A stretch of DNA of 64,000 nt. Origin: ZC4RG20 sp963782445. GTDB taxonomy: Bacteria > Pseudomonadota > Gammaproteobacteria > Steroidobacterales > Rariloculaceae. Below the pieces are notes generated by a model, which saw only the letters and a list, made by a program, of their open reading frames with translations, did no database searches and was not told where the DNA came from. Where the stretch lies: assembly GCA_963782445.1 (NCBI GenBank), contig CAWAJM010000001.1:3596001-3660000 (forward strand), in the 5' to 3' direction. A program made the position numbers and the translations under genes. How positions within the stretch are numbered: the stretch's first letter is position 1; each line of letters begins with the position of its first letter. Of the stretch, positions 36,652 through 45,532 are shown in pieces.

Positions 36652-38580
36652 TCAGGCCGCGAGGCTGCGCTCGGCGAGCTCGCCGGCGACGTCTTCGTGG
36701 CTGCGCCCGTCGAGGAACAAACGGCTCCAGATCTCGAGGTTCATGAGCACGAGGATCAGGTCCGTGTAGTCCTCGCGGTTCGCGTCGTGGTCCGCGCACA
36801 GGGCCGAGACGGCGGCCGGGTCCACGAGGCCGCGGGCCGCGAGCGCCTCCCGGCTCAGCAGACTGCGGCGCAGCGGCACGAGCTCGCGCTTGAACCAGGC
36901 GCCCACGGGCGCGCCGAACCCGCGCTTGCGGCGCTCGAGCACGGACTCCGGCAGCAGGTCGCGCAACGCGTCCTTGAGCACGCCCTTCAAGCGCCCGTCC
37001 GGCAACTTGAGCTCGGCGGGAATCGCAGCCGCGGTCTCGACGAGCCGGTGGTCGAGGAACGGCACGCGACACTCGAGCGAGCACGCCATCGTCATTTTGT
37101 CGGTCAGCAGCAGCAGGTCTTCGGACAGCTGGGTCTGCCAGTCCACGCGCAGCAGCCGCAGCAAATCGTCCCCGCCGCCGTCCGCGTCGAGCACGCGGTC
37201 GAACCCGTCGCGGCCGGGCGCGGCGCCCGTGAGCGACCCGAGCACGTCGTCCTCGGCCAAGGCCAGGTAGAGCTTGTACTGCTGACGCCAGTCGAGCTCG
37301 TTGGCCCGGATGAAACGCTTCGCGTAGCGCGCGATGTCCATGAGCCGGTTTTGCCGGCCGCTAGGCAACATCTTCGCGAGGCGCGGCATGAGACTGCGGC
37401 GCGCCCACGCAGGCAGCTGGTTGTAGCGGCGACGGTAATGGGCGCCGAGATAGCGGTTGTAGCCCGCGAACAGCTCGTCGCCGCCGACGCCGGAGAGAAT
37501 CACCGTGACGGACTGCGCCGCGAGCTCGGAGACGAGGAACGTCGTCATGATCGCCGTATCGGAGATCGGCTCCTCGAGATGCCACATGAGCTTCGGCAGC
37601 AGCCGCGCGACGTCGGGCCGCACCTCGATCTCGCGATGCACGGATCCGAGGCGATCGGCCACGATGCGTGCGTAGGGCAGCTCGTTGTAGTACTCGGCGG
37701 CCCCGCCGCCGCCGTAGCCGATGCTGTAGGTGTTGAGCGGCCCAGACGAATGCCGGGCCATGAGCACGGCCACGGCGCTCGAATCGATGCCCCCGCTCAG
37801 GAAGGCCCCGAGCGGCACGTCGCTGACGAGGTGCTCGGCGACCGCGCGTTCGAGCTCGGCGCGGACGCGCTCCACCCATTCGGACGCCGTCGGCCGCGCG
37901 TCGACCCCCGCCGGCGGCGCCCAATAGCGCGTCACGGCCGAGCGGCCGTCCTGCCAGATCAGCACCGAGGCCGGCGGCAGCTTGCGCACGCCCTTGAAGA
38001 TGGTGCGCGGCGCGACCGCGTACCCGACCGCGAGATGATCCCGTAGTCCCTCCGAATCGACACCGGCTTCGAAACCCGGCAGCGCAAGAAACGCCTTGAT
38101 CTCGGAGCTGAACGCAAAGCCGTCGCCGTGGGGCCAATAGTAGAGGGGCTTGATGCCGAGTCGGTCGCGGGCGACGAGCAGGCGCTTGCGCGGGGCGTCC
38201 CAGAGCGCGAAGCCGAACATGCCGTCGAGGTGCTCGAGCATCTTGTCGCCGTGCTCCTCGTAAAGGTGCACGAGCACTTCCGTGTCGCTGTGGGTACGAA
38301 ACCGGTGCCCGCGCGCCTCGAGCCTCGCGCGCTGCTCGCGAAAGTTGTAGATCTCCCCGTTGCACACCACCCAGACCGTGCCGTCCTCGTTCGAGATGGG
38401 CTGGTGGCCGCCGCCGAGGTCGATGATCGAGAGTCGGCGCATGCCGAGCACGGCCTCGCCCCCGTCGTGGAGCCCCACGTCGTCGGGCCCGCGATGAACG
38501 ATGGTGCCGGCCATGCGCGCGACGTGCTCTGGCCCGAAGCGCCGTGCGCCGCCTTGAACCGTGCCTACGATGCCGCACAT
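36652..38580 (-). CDS. Exosortase A system-associated amidotransferase 1 (asparagine synthase type)
   Basis: The 642-residue protein starts MCGIVGTVQGG with the catalytic Cys2, then 'CNGEIYNF' and 'ARDRLGIKPLYYW' of the class II glutaminase domain, and the ATP site 'FLSGGIDSSAVAVL' with 'LSGVGGDELFAGYNRYLG'. Length and motifs match the XrtA-linked amidotransferase 1 family. It sits between FemAB and exosortase in the core operon. It probably amidates carboxyl groups of the polymer or its precursor with glutamine as donor; the substrate is inferred, not shown. Confidence 0.93.
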   Translation of the reverse strand: MCGIVGTVQGGARRFGPEHVARMAGTIVHRGPDDVGLHDGGEAVLGMRRLSIIDLGGGHQPISNEDGTVWVVCNGEIYNFREQRARLEARGHRFRTHSDTEVLVHLYEEHGDKMLEHLDGMFGFALWDAPRKRLLVARDRLGIKPLYYWPHGDGFAFSSEIKAFLALPGFEAGVDSEGLRDHLAVGYAVAPRTIFKGVRKLPPASVLIWQDGRSAVTRYWAPPAGVDARPTASEWVERVRAELERAVAEHLVSDVPLGAFLSGGIDSSAVAVLMARHSSGPLNTYSIGYGGGGAAEYYNELPYARIVADRLGSVHREIEVRPDVARLLPKLMWHLEEPISDTAIMTTFLVSELAAQSVTVILSGVGGDELFAGYNRYLGAHYRRRYNQLPAWARRSLMPRLAKMLPSGRQNRLMDIARYAKRFIRANELDWRQQYKLYLALAEDDVLGSLTGAAPGRDGFDRVLDADGGGDDLLRLLRVDWQTQLSEDLLLLTDKMTMACSLECRVPFLDHRLVETAAAIPAELKLPDGRLKGVLKDALRDLLPESVLERRKRGFGAPVGAWFKRELVPLRRSLLSREALAARGLVDPAAVSALCADHDANREDYTDLILVLMNLEIWSRLFLDGRSHEDVAGELAERSLAA

Positions 38581-38599
38581 GAGACGTTCTCCGCCCCTC

Positions 38600-39715
38600 T
38601 CAGGGCAAGCTCCTGACGATGAACGGGCCGAGCCGGTTCGCGACCGGCACGGGCAGTCGCTGCCAAAGCGCGATCGCCGCGCGGAATTTGGGGTTCGACG
38701 GCGTGAGCCGCGGCGGCTCGGCGCCCTCGGGGAGCCAATAATGCCAGCGCAGCTGCTGCGGTTCCGCGCCCCACTGCGCCTTGAAGCGAAACGTGCCCGC
38801 GTCCCGAGTGGAGCGGCCGAAATCGAAGCGGCGGCAGCGGCGCGCGACGGCGTCGCGCAGCACAGCCCAGTACAGCAGCATGTTGACGCCGACCGGATTC
38901 GCCTCGCGCAGGGAGGACGCCCAGGGGATCTCGGCCGTCGAGCCGTGGCGCAGCACGAAACCGGCCGCGGCCGGCCGGCCGGCGAGATCGACGACGTATA
39001 GGTTCGCCTCGTCGGGGAACGCGGCCACTATCTGCTCGAAGAACCGCCGCGGATAGACGGGCGTGCCGAGATCGCGCATGTTGCGGGCGAAGACGGCGTA
39101 GAAGTCGGGCACGAGCTCGAGGCCGCCGCTGCGGACGGTCGCGCCTTCCTTTTGCGGACGGCGGATTTGGGCGCGCAGCTTGGGCTTGAAGCCTTTCCAC
39201 AGGGCCTCTTCGTCCCCAGGCAGGTCGAGCAGCATCGTGACCTTGTCCTCGTGCGCCGGCCAGTCGAGCGAGACGGCATCACGGTGCCGCAGCTCGACGT
39301 GGCCGGCGCCGAGCGCCCGGGCCCTACCGCCCGCCGCCTCGAGGAGCGCGGCGCGCGCGGCGGCGGTGTCCGCGAGCACGCCTGCATAGTTGAAATACGG
39401 CAGCGAGACGAGAAAGTCGCCGAACAACCGGCTCTTGAGGCGCACGAGCGGCAGCACGCCGTGCACGCAGCCGTCCGCGCCGCGGGCCGCGAGATAGAAG
39501 CTTTCGTGGCGAAACACCGTCTCGACGACCGTCCGCCAGCGATAGTCGTGGTAGAGTTCCGCGCCTTGCGCCCCCGCGACGTACGCGTCCCAATCGGCGC
39601 GGTCACGCTCGCTCACGTCGGCGACGACGACGGGCGCTCGCGCTGCGCCGGCCGGCGCAAGTTCGGGACGTCCCGACGGCGCCGACGCCGCCGCGCGAAG
39701 CTCCGGCCCGTTCAC
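38600..39715 (-). CDS. FemAB family XrtA/PEP-CTERM-associated protein
   Basis: The start is GTG at 39715, overlapping the deacetylase stop (GTGA); the upstream open frame to 40294 is antisense noise. The 371-residue protein is a GNAT-type FemAB fold with 'AELYHDYRWRTVVETVF', 'KGFKPKLRAQIRRPQKEG' and 'FDFGRSTRDAGTFRFKAQWG', all typical of the XrtA-linked family (TIGR03019-like). FemAB enzymes transfer aminoacyl groups from aminoacyl-tRNA; here the acceptor is presumably the exopolysaccharide or lipid carrier. Both position and coupling are as in other XrtA loci. Confidence 0.92.
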   Translation of the reverse strand: MNGPELRAAASAPSGRPELAPAGAARAPVVVADVSERDRADWDAYVAGAQGAELYHDYRWRTVVETVFRHESFYLAARGADGCVHGVLPLVRLKSRLFGDFLVSLPYFNYAGVLADTAAARAALLEAAGGRARALGAGHVELRHRDAVSLDWPAHEDKVTMLLDLPGDEEALWKGFKPKLRAQIRRPQKEGATVRSGGLELVPDFYAVFARNMRDLGTPVYPRRFFEQIVAAFPDEANLYVVDLAGRPAAAGFVLRHGSTAEIPWASSLREANPVGVNMLLYWAVLRDAVARRCRRFDFGRSTRDAGTFRFKAQWGAEPQQLRWHYWLPEGAEPPRLTPSNPKFRAAIALWQRLPVPVANRLGPFIVRSLP

Positions 39716-40674
39716 GCGCCTTCCCCGTCGCCGCTCTGCAGGAAGATACGATCCATGCGGTCCCAGGCGAAGCGCTCGAGCAGCACGCGCAAACGGCCCT
39801 CGACCTTGCGGAGGTTGACATAGTGGCGAAAGCGCGTGCGGGCGCCGATTCCCGGCATTCTCGGCTGCTCCGGGTCCACTTCCCACGGATGGAAGTAGAA
39901 GACGGCCGGCAGCGACGCCCGCCGCCGGACGCGGCGAATCAGCCACAGCGACACGGACAGCGGCAGCAGCCTGAAGTACCCGCCGCCGCTCGCGGGCCAG
40001 TCGCGGCCGCCGATGCGCGTCGTCGTCGCCGGAATCTCGAGCATCCGCGCGGAGCGTTCGTAGAACGGCGCCGTCTGCGCCCCGGGCACGCCGTAATGAT
40101 CGTGCGAGATCGGATACAGGCTCGAGCTGTAGTCGTAGCCGGCCTCGCGCAGGATCTTGTGAGCCCAGGGCGTACGCTCGTCGATGGACCAGCTCGCCGC
40201 CCGATAACCGAGCACGGGCCGGCCGCTCGTGTCTTCGAGAAGCTTCTTCGTCCTCTCGACGTCGGCGCGAAACTCGTCCGGGCGCTGCGTCCATACGCGC
40301 ACATGCCGCAGTCCGTGGCTCGCGACCTCATGCCCCTCGTCGGCGATCCGGCGCACGACCTCCGGGAAGCGCTCCGCGACCCATCCGAGCGTAAAGAACG
40401 TGCCCTTGGCCCCGGCGTCGGCGAACAGCTGCAGGACGCGATCTATGTTGCGCGGCAGCCGGCACTCCATGTCGTCCCACTGCTCCTTCGGCACGAGGTG
40501 CTCGAAGGCGGAGACCTGGAAATAGTCCTCAACGTCGCAGGTCAGCGCGTTCGGCAGCGAACCGGGGTTCGGGTGCCGCCACAGCCGGTCGACGGAGAAC
40601 GCCTCCGCCCCGGCACGGCCGGTTCCCGCAAGCGCTGCGCCGCGAGCGCGGCTATCGGTTCCCTGAGGCTGCAT
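39712..40674 (-). CDS. XrtA system polysaccharide deacetylase (DUF3473 type)
   Basis: From ATG 40674 the protein has 320 residues; a TTG at 40689 is an alternative. 'LTCDVEDYFQVSAFE', 'GHEVASHGLRH' and 'FYFHPWEVDPEQPR' are diagnostic of the PEP-CTERM-associated CE4 deacetylase family with the DUF3473 C-terminus. The start overlaps the end of the beta-barrel gene by 23 bases and the stop overlaps FemAB. It likely removes acetyl groups from the polymer or precursor. Confidence 0.93.
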   Translation of the reverse strand: MQPQGTDSRARGAALAGTGRAGAEAFSVDRLWRHPNPGSLPNALTCDVEDYFQVSAFEHLVPKEQWDDMECRLPRNIDRVLQLFADAGAKGTFFTLGWVAERFPEVVRRIADEGHEVASHGLRHVRVWTQRPDEFRADVERTKKLLEDTSGRPVLGYRAASWSIDERTPWAHKILREAGYDYSSSLYPISHDHYGVPGAQTAPFYERSARMLEIPATTTRIGGRDWPASGGGYFRLLPLSVSLWLIRRVRRRASLPAVFYFHPWEVDPEQPRMPGIGARTRFRHYVNLRKVEGRLRVLLERFAWDRMDRIFLQSGDGEGA

Positions 40675-42313
40675 CCGGATGTCCGGCAAACGTCCTGGTC
40701 AGCAGGATCGACACGAGATTCGCGCGGTAATCGTCGCCGGTAACACCCTGCCCGCGCTCCCGGGAGTGCTCGTACTCGATGGTCACGCGCGTGCGCGCGC
40801 CGAGATCGCGATTGGCACCGATCGATGCCGATGAATAGTCGCGCACATCGCCGGCCGACAACTCCCGCCGCTCGCGTGTACCGCCGACGAGGAGCTGCGT
40901 CCGCGGGCCGGCGCGCCAGAACATCGAAAGATTTCCGCCGGACTGGGACTCGTCCGGCAGCGGCGTACCGTCCGCCAACGTTTGTTCCGTACGCGATTCG
41001 TTGAATACCGAGAGCGCGAAGCCACTGCGTCGCATGTTCATCGTCCAGGTCCAGTCGAGCCGCTTCGCGATATATCGCCTTGCGCTGCCGGGCTCGGTCA
41101 AAAGGTCCGGCGGCGCAGGCTGCAACAATCCGCTGTAGCCACTTTGCCCCTGCGTCGTCGGCGTCTCGGAATAGGTCAGCTGCGTACGTCCGTGGCGCAA
41201 CGTGTAGGTCAACGAGCCGCGCCGCGACGAACCGAAAGTGCGCTTGCCGGCCGCGAACTCGGCGCGTAACCGGCCGCCGGACTCCAATGCGAAGCCCGCC
41301 TCCCAGAACGGATCGCTTAGCGTCGCGTCCGTAGGCCTGTCCCACGCGCTCTCGCGGCCGCCGCTCGCGAACAGACGCGCCCGGGGGCCAATCCAAAAAC
41401 CGAGCTCGCCGCCGGCTCGAGCGTACTTGAAGTCGGGATACAGCTGATAATTGGTCCGCGAGAGGTTGTACTGAGCGGCCCAGGTAAAACCGCGTCCCCG
41501 CGCGTAGTTGTCCACCGAGAAGCTCGTCGCTCCATTCTCGAGGTCCGCGTTCCCCGGTGTTACCGTCGAGGGGCCCCGCTTGTACCGGATCCAGCTGTCC
41601 CGGTAGCTCGCCTGCACGGTTGCGTTCGAGCCAAGTCGATACTGCAGCCGCGGCCCGGCATAGTACTCGTCGCGGTCGACGAGATTGTTGCTGATCGGCA
41701 GATTGCTGCGCGGAATAGGTTCGCGAGGGTCGCGGACCGTCTGTGTCCGGTTTGCGCCGAAGTCGAGAAAGAAGTTGTCCGGGTCGAGCGCGAGGCTGAA
41801 GGCGCCGTCGAAGTCGTTCGCGACCCGGCTGTCGCGTCGCTGTAGGTATCGATACCCTTCGACACGGTAGACGGCGTTCGCGTCGAACCGGCGCCCTTCG
41901 CGGGCGAGCGTAAAGGTCGGAATCGCCTCGAGAACCGTCTGGGATTCCGGGTTCGCGGCTGCCAGCGTGAGGTTATCGGTCTGCGCGAGTCCGACGGAGA
42001 GCGCAGGCACGAAGGTGAACGGGCGCGGCCGCTCCGTGGTGCGTCCGGACGCCGCGCCGTTCGCCCGGGACGAAGTCGCGCGCGGCGCGGGCGCCGCGTT
42101 CGATGTTGCGGGCGAGGCGGAGCCGGCTGGCGACGCCGTGCCGGCCGTCGCCGGGGCCGCGGTCTCCGCCTGCGGCACCACGGCCCACTGCGCCCCGGCC
42201 GCCGTCGCGACGAGTGCCAGCCCCTGCGCCGCCCATGCGGCCCAAACCCGGCCCGATCCCGATCGCTCGCGCTCAGCGGTCTTCGGAACCGTAGCCGTAC
42301 CCGTAATACCCAT
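40652..42313 (-). CDS. XrtA/PEP-CTERM-associated outer-membrane beta-barrel protein
   Basis: The 553-residue protein starts at ATG 42313 and overlaps the tyrosine kinase gene by 41 bases. A signal-like hydrophobic region (about 22-42) is followed by an Ala/Pro-rich linker and then many alternating strands ('FTFVPALSVGLAQTDNLTL', 'YYAGPRLQYRLGSNATVQAS', 'TRVTIEYEHSRERG') typical of the TIGR03016-like barrel. It is presumably the outer-membrane exit or anchor for the polymer, playing the part that larger porins play elsewhere. The C-terminal 'LTRTF' fits a barrel end. Confidence 0.9.
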   Translation of the reverse strand: MGITGTATVPKTAERERSGSGRVWAAWAAQGLALVATAAGAQWAVVPQAETAAPATAGTASPAGSASPATSNAAPAPRATSSRANGAASGRTTERPRPFTFVPALSVGLAQTDNLTLAAANPESQTVLEAIPTFTLAREGRRFDANAVYRVEGYRYLQRRDSRVANDFDGAFSLALDPDNFFLDFGANRTQTVRDPREPIPRSNLPISNNLVDRDEYYAGPRLQYRLGSNATVQASYRDSWIRYKRGPSTVTPGNADLENGATSFSVDNYARGRGFTWAAQYNLSRTNYQLYPDFKYARAGGELGFWIGPRARLFASGGRESAWDRPTDATLSDPFWEAGFALESGGRLRAEFAAGKRTFGSSRRGSLTYTLRHGRTQLTYSETPTTQGQSGYSGLLQPAPPDLLTEPGSARRYIAKRLDWTWTMNMRRSGFALSVFNESRTEQTLADGTPLPDESQSGGNLSMFWRAGPRTQLLVGGTRERRELSAGDVRDYSSASIGANRDLGARTRVTIEYEHSRERGQGVTGDDYRANLVSILLTRTFAGHPDAASGNR

Positions 42314-43163
42314 AGTCGCCGCCGTAGTAACGGCCCATATGCCAGTGCCGCGTCTTGTTCAGGATCAGGTTCACGGCCTTGTCCGTGTCGAGTGCCTCGA
42401 GCGTCTGCTCGAGCATCTGCTGCGTCGTCTCTCCGGCCTCGATCACGAGCGCGACCTGTCCGACCTGCTCGGCCAACGCCTGGGCCTCGCTCGTCAGCAG
42501 CAGCGGAGGCGAATCGAGCACGATGATTCGATCAGAGTAGCGGGACGCGAGCTCGCGCACGATGTCGGACATGCGGTCGCTCGCGAGCAGCTCCGTTGCT
42601 TGCGGATGGCTGCGGCCCGCCGGCAGGACCTGGATATCGTTGAGGTCCGTCGGCACGAGCAGGTCGCCCAGGTCCGAGGACTCGTCGAGCAGCAGGTCGA
42701 TGAGTCCCGGCGCATCGCCGAGGCCGAACTCGCGGCTGATCTGCGGCTTCGCGACGTCGGCGTCCACTAGCAGCACGTTGAGCTCGCGCTCGAGCGAAAT
42801 GCTGACGGCCAAATTGACTGAGCAAAACGTCTTGCCGGCCTTCGGCAGCGCGCTCGCGATCATGATGACGTTCATGAGCGGCGTTGCCTCGGGGCCGGCG
42901 AGGGCCGCGTTTGTGATCAGCGGGCGCTTGATGCGCCGAAACTCGTCGGCGACCGGAATGGCTTGATCGATTGGCGCGAGCAGACCCGCCGCGATGAGGG
43001 CTTCCTGCGAGACGTGATGCTTCGGCCCGTCGAGCGTCACCTTCTTCTTCCGAGCAACGGGAACGGCCGAGCGGGACTTGCGCGGCGGCGCGTTGGCGCT
43101 CCCCGCCGCGGGCGGCGGGCCGCTCTGCTGCACGCGCTTCAGAACGTCTTCGATTCTGCTCAC
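42273..43163 (-). CDS. XrtA-associated tyrosine autokinase
   Basis: The 296-residue BY-kinase has Walker A 'ALPKAGKTF' (about 105-113), Walker A' 'LLVDADV' (131-137) and Walker B 'IIVLDSPPLLL', and ends in a Tyr cluster ('YYGGDYGYYGYGYG'), the phosphorylation tail that governs Wzc-like complexes. It is split from the membrane chain-length protein, as in other XrtA loci. ATG at 43163 overlaps the preceding gene by four bases. It should control polymer length through its partner; both are conserved in the core. Confidence 0.94.
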   Translation of the reverse strand: MSRIEDVLKRVQQSGPPPAAGSANAPPRKSRSAVPVARKKKVTLDGPKHHVSQEALIAAGLLAPIDQAIPVADEFRRIKRPLITNAALAGPEATPLMNVIMIASALPKAGKTFCSVNLAVSISLERELNVLLVDADVAKPQISREFGLGDAPGLIDLLLDESSDLGDLLVPTDLNDIQVLPAGRSHPQATELLASDRMSDIVRELASRYSDRIIVLDSPPLLLTSEAQALAEQVGQVALVIEAGETTQQMLEQTLEALDTDKAVNLILNKTRHWHMGRYYGGDYGYYGYGYGSEDR

Positions 43164-44758
43164 GTGCCGATTCCTCCGGCCAACGCCCGCAACAGCTCCG
43201 CACCCTGATGAGCGAAGGCGATCGCCGCGGCGGCCGAGACCAGTAGAACGAAGTAGCTCGCACCCCAGGCTAGGGCCTCGCGGCGCCGCCGGGAAATGGC
43301 TTCGGCGGTCAGGATCATGCTGATCGAGCCAAGCACGGGCAAACCGACTTTGCGCCGCAGACTCCTGCGGCTGAAGAAGACCGGCTGGATTTGATTGAGA
43401 CCGAAAGTCAACGCCAGCCCCCCGCCGACCGCGAACAGAAACACGGCGGCCAGCAGCAGCTGCCGGTGCGGCCCGACCGGCTGCGGCGCGGCATACGGCG
43501 GCTCGATCGTCCTGAACTGAACGGCGTCCGTCATCGGGTCCAGGCGCTTCTTGGCCTGCAGGTCTTCCCAGCGCTTCAACAGCTCCTGATGGCGCTGCTG
43601 AATGACGGAGTAGTCGCGATTCAGCTGCTTGAGCTGCGTCTCGACGTCTGTGATCTTATCGACGTCGCGGCGTAGCTCCGCGACCTCCGCTTGATTGGCC
43701 TTAAGCTCGGCCGCGGATTGCGCCATGTCGACTTCGGTGTTGCTGAGCTGGATCTTCAGGTTCTGGTAGACGGGGTTCGTCTCGAGCGTTTGGCCGGGGG
43801 CGGGCGTCGGGGCGACGCCGGCCGCAGCGGCCGCCTTCTGCTCCTCCACACACTGCTTCTTGAGCCGGCCGATCGTGTCCTGCAGCGCCTGGATCGGCGG
43901 GTACTTGTCCGTATACTGCAAACGCAGGGAATCGAGCTGACCTTCGAGCTGGGAAATCTGCCCGCTCTCGGAGCAGCTTGCGGTGGGCGCGTCGGCCGAC
44001 ACGGTCGGCATGATCCCGAAGACGGGCACTTCGCCCTCGACCTGTTTCCTGAGCTCGTCGCGGCGCTGCGTCAGCTGCTTGAGCTTCTCCTGGCTCGCCG
44101 CTACCGTGCTGAGGGCATTCTGGAGCTTCGTGTAATAGTCGCCGGCATTGCTCGGCATGTAGCCGATGTTCTTCTTCTTGAAGTTGCCGAGGCGCTCTTC
44201 GGCTTCGCGCAGCCGCTTCTCGTGGTCTTTGATCTCGCTCGCGAGCGCGCGCTGCGTCACGGCCGTGTCGCTGCCCTCGCTGTCGATCGCGCTGTTCACG
44301 AAGGTGTCGAGCACAGCGGCCACGACCTTGCGCGCCATGGTTCGGCTCACGTCGTCATAGGTGATCGTGAAGATTTGATCTCGCCCGCCGCTAAGCTTGA
44401 TCTTCTTTTGCAGGCCGCTGATTAGCGCCGCCATTTGCGACGAGTTCTTGACCCGCAGATCGAGATCCGTCTTGTGGGCGACCTTCTCGAGATTGGGCCG
44501 CGTCAGCACGGCCTTGCTCACGAGATCGACCTGATTCAGCGTGTTCTCCGGCGCCGTCAGCCCCTTCATGAGCGGCTTGAGCAGATTGTTCGTGTCCACG
44601 AACACCTTTGCCGAGGCCTCGAAATTATCCGGCAGCGCGTACACGCCGAGCCAGCCGACGAGGCAGACGAGCCATGCGAGCCCCGCGGCCCACCAACGGT
44701 AGCGCCACATACCACGTACGTAGTCGAGGACTTCGGCAAGGAGCTCTTGAGGATTCAC
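43160..44758 (-). CDS. XrtA system polysaccharide chain-length determinant (Wzz-type)
   Basis: The 532-residue protein has a GTG start at 44758, an N-terminal helix ('WWAAGLAWLVCLVGWLGVYA'), a long coiled-coil periplasmic domain (about 165-400) and a second C-terminal helix pair ('LLLAAVFLFAVGGGLAL', 'FVLLVSAAAAIAFA'). 'FEASAKVFVDTNNLLKPL' is the Wzz-domain opening. No kinase domain is fused; the tyrosine kinase follows with a four-base overlap. It sets chain length and bridges to the export lipoprotein. Confidence 0.93.
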   Translation of the reverse strand: MNPQELLAEVLDYVRGMWRYRWWAAGLAWLVCLVGWLGVYALPDNFEASAKVFVDTNNLLKPLMKGLTAPENTLNQVDLVSKAVLTRPNLEKVAHKTDLDLRVKNSSQMAALISGLQKKIKLSGGRDQIFTITYDDVSRTMARKVVAAVLDTFVNSAIDSEGSDTAVTQRALASEIKDHEKRLREAEERLGNFKKKNIGYMPSNAGDYYTKLQNALSTVAASQEKLKQLTQRRDELRKQVEGEVPVFGIMPTVSADAPTASCSESGQISQLEGQLDSLRLQYTDKYPPIQALQDTIGRLKKQCVEEQKAAAAAGVAPTPAPGQTLETNPVYQNLKIQLSNTEVDMAQSAAELKANQAEVAELRRDVDKITDVETQLKQLNRDYSVIQQRHQELLKRWEDLQAKKRLDPMTDAVQFRTIEPPYAAPQPVGPHRQLLLAAVFLFAVGGGLALTFGLNQIQPVFFSRRSLRRKVGLPVLGSISMILTAEAISRRRREALAWGASYFVLLVSAAAAIAFAHQGAELLRALAGGIGT

Positions 44759-44799
44759 GTCGATTTGCTCATCAACTGTTCGGCAGGCGACACCACGAA

Positions 44800-45426
44800 T
44801 CAGAAGACCGATTGAGGAATGATCAGCACGTCCCCCGGCATCATGCGGATGTTCTGCTTTATGTCACCGTTGTTGAGCAGATCGCCGAGACGGACGCGGA
44901 TTTCGGTCTCCTTGCCGTTGATCGTTCGCACGATCTCGGCGCGGTTACCGGCCGCGTAATCGGAGAGTCCGCCGACGGCGATCATCGTGTCAAGGAGCGT
45001 CATCCCCTGGCGGTACTGCAGGGCCTTCGGCTGAACGGCCTGGCCGACGACGCGGATCTGCTGGCGCGTCTCGCCGACGAAACCTTGGACGATCACGGTC
45101 ACGACGGGCGTGCGCACGTATTGCTTCAGCGCCTTCTCGATGTCGCGGCCGAGGTTCGTCGGCGTCTTGCCGGCGGCCTGCAGATCCTCGACGAGCGGCG
45201 TCGATATCTTGCCATCCGGCCGTACTTGAACGTCGGTACTTAGATCCTTATGGTCCCAGACGAAGATGCGCAGCAAGTCGCCGGGACCAATGAGATACGG
45301 TGCCGTCTGGGACGGATCCGCTTTCGGCAGGCGGGTCGCCGAATAGACGTCGCTGCGGCCCGCGCAGCCGGCGAGAGCCGCGAACGCGGCAAGCGCCGCG
45401 AGCGCGGCCGAAAATCGTCTGAACAT
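44800..45426 (-). CDS. XrtA system exopolysaccharide export lipoprotein (Wza-like)
   Basis: The ATG at 45426 is followed by a lipoprotein signal with lipobox LAGC (near residues 20-23); GGGATGG lies upstream, and the open frame to 45531 is rejected because the signal would be internal. The 208-residue protein has Poly_export features ('YLIGPGDLLRIFVWDHKDL', 'VRPDGKISTPLV') and SLBB-like repeats ('VRVVGQAVQPKALQY'-type). It is short compared with Wza, normal for the XrtA family. It is the periplasmic/outer-membrane exit component, 41 bases upstream of the chain-length gene. Confidence 0.93.
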   Translation of the reverse strand: MFRRFSAALAALAAFAALAGCAGRSDVYSATRLPKADPSQTAPYLIGPGDLLRIFVWDHKDLSTDVQVRPDGKISTPLVEDLQAAGKTPTNLGRDIEKALKQYVRTPVVTVIVQGFVGETRQQIRVVGQAVQPKALQYRQGMTLLDTMIAVGGLSDYAAGNRAEIVRTINGKETEIRVRLGDLLNNGDIKQNIRMMPGDVLIIPQSVF

Positions 45427-45532
45427 AAGTTGCCATCCCGAGTCGATACGGCACGACAGAGTAACACCGATCTCTTGCCGCTTCCTTGAGCCAATGCGCA
45501 TTACGTCAACGCCCCCCTTCTTGACTTTCATT

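Noticed and set aside
35052..36746. 564-codon plus-strand frame opposite exosortase
   Set aside because: Composition is Arg/Gln/Glu noise mirrored from the exosortase gene.
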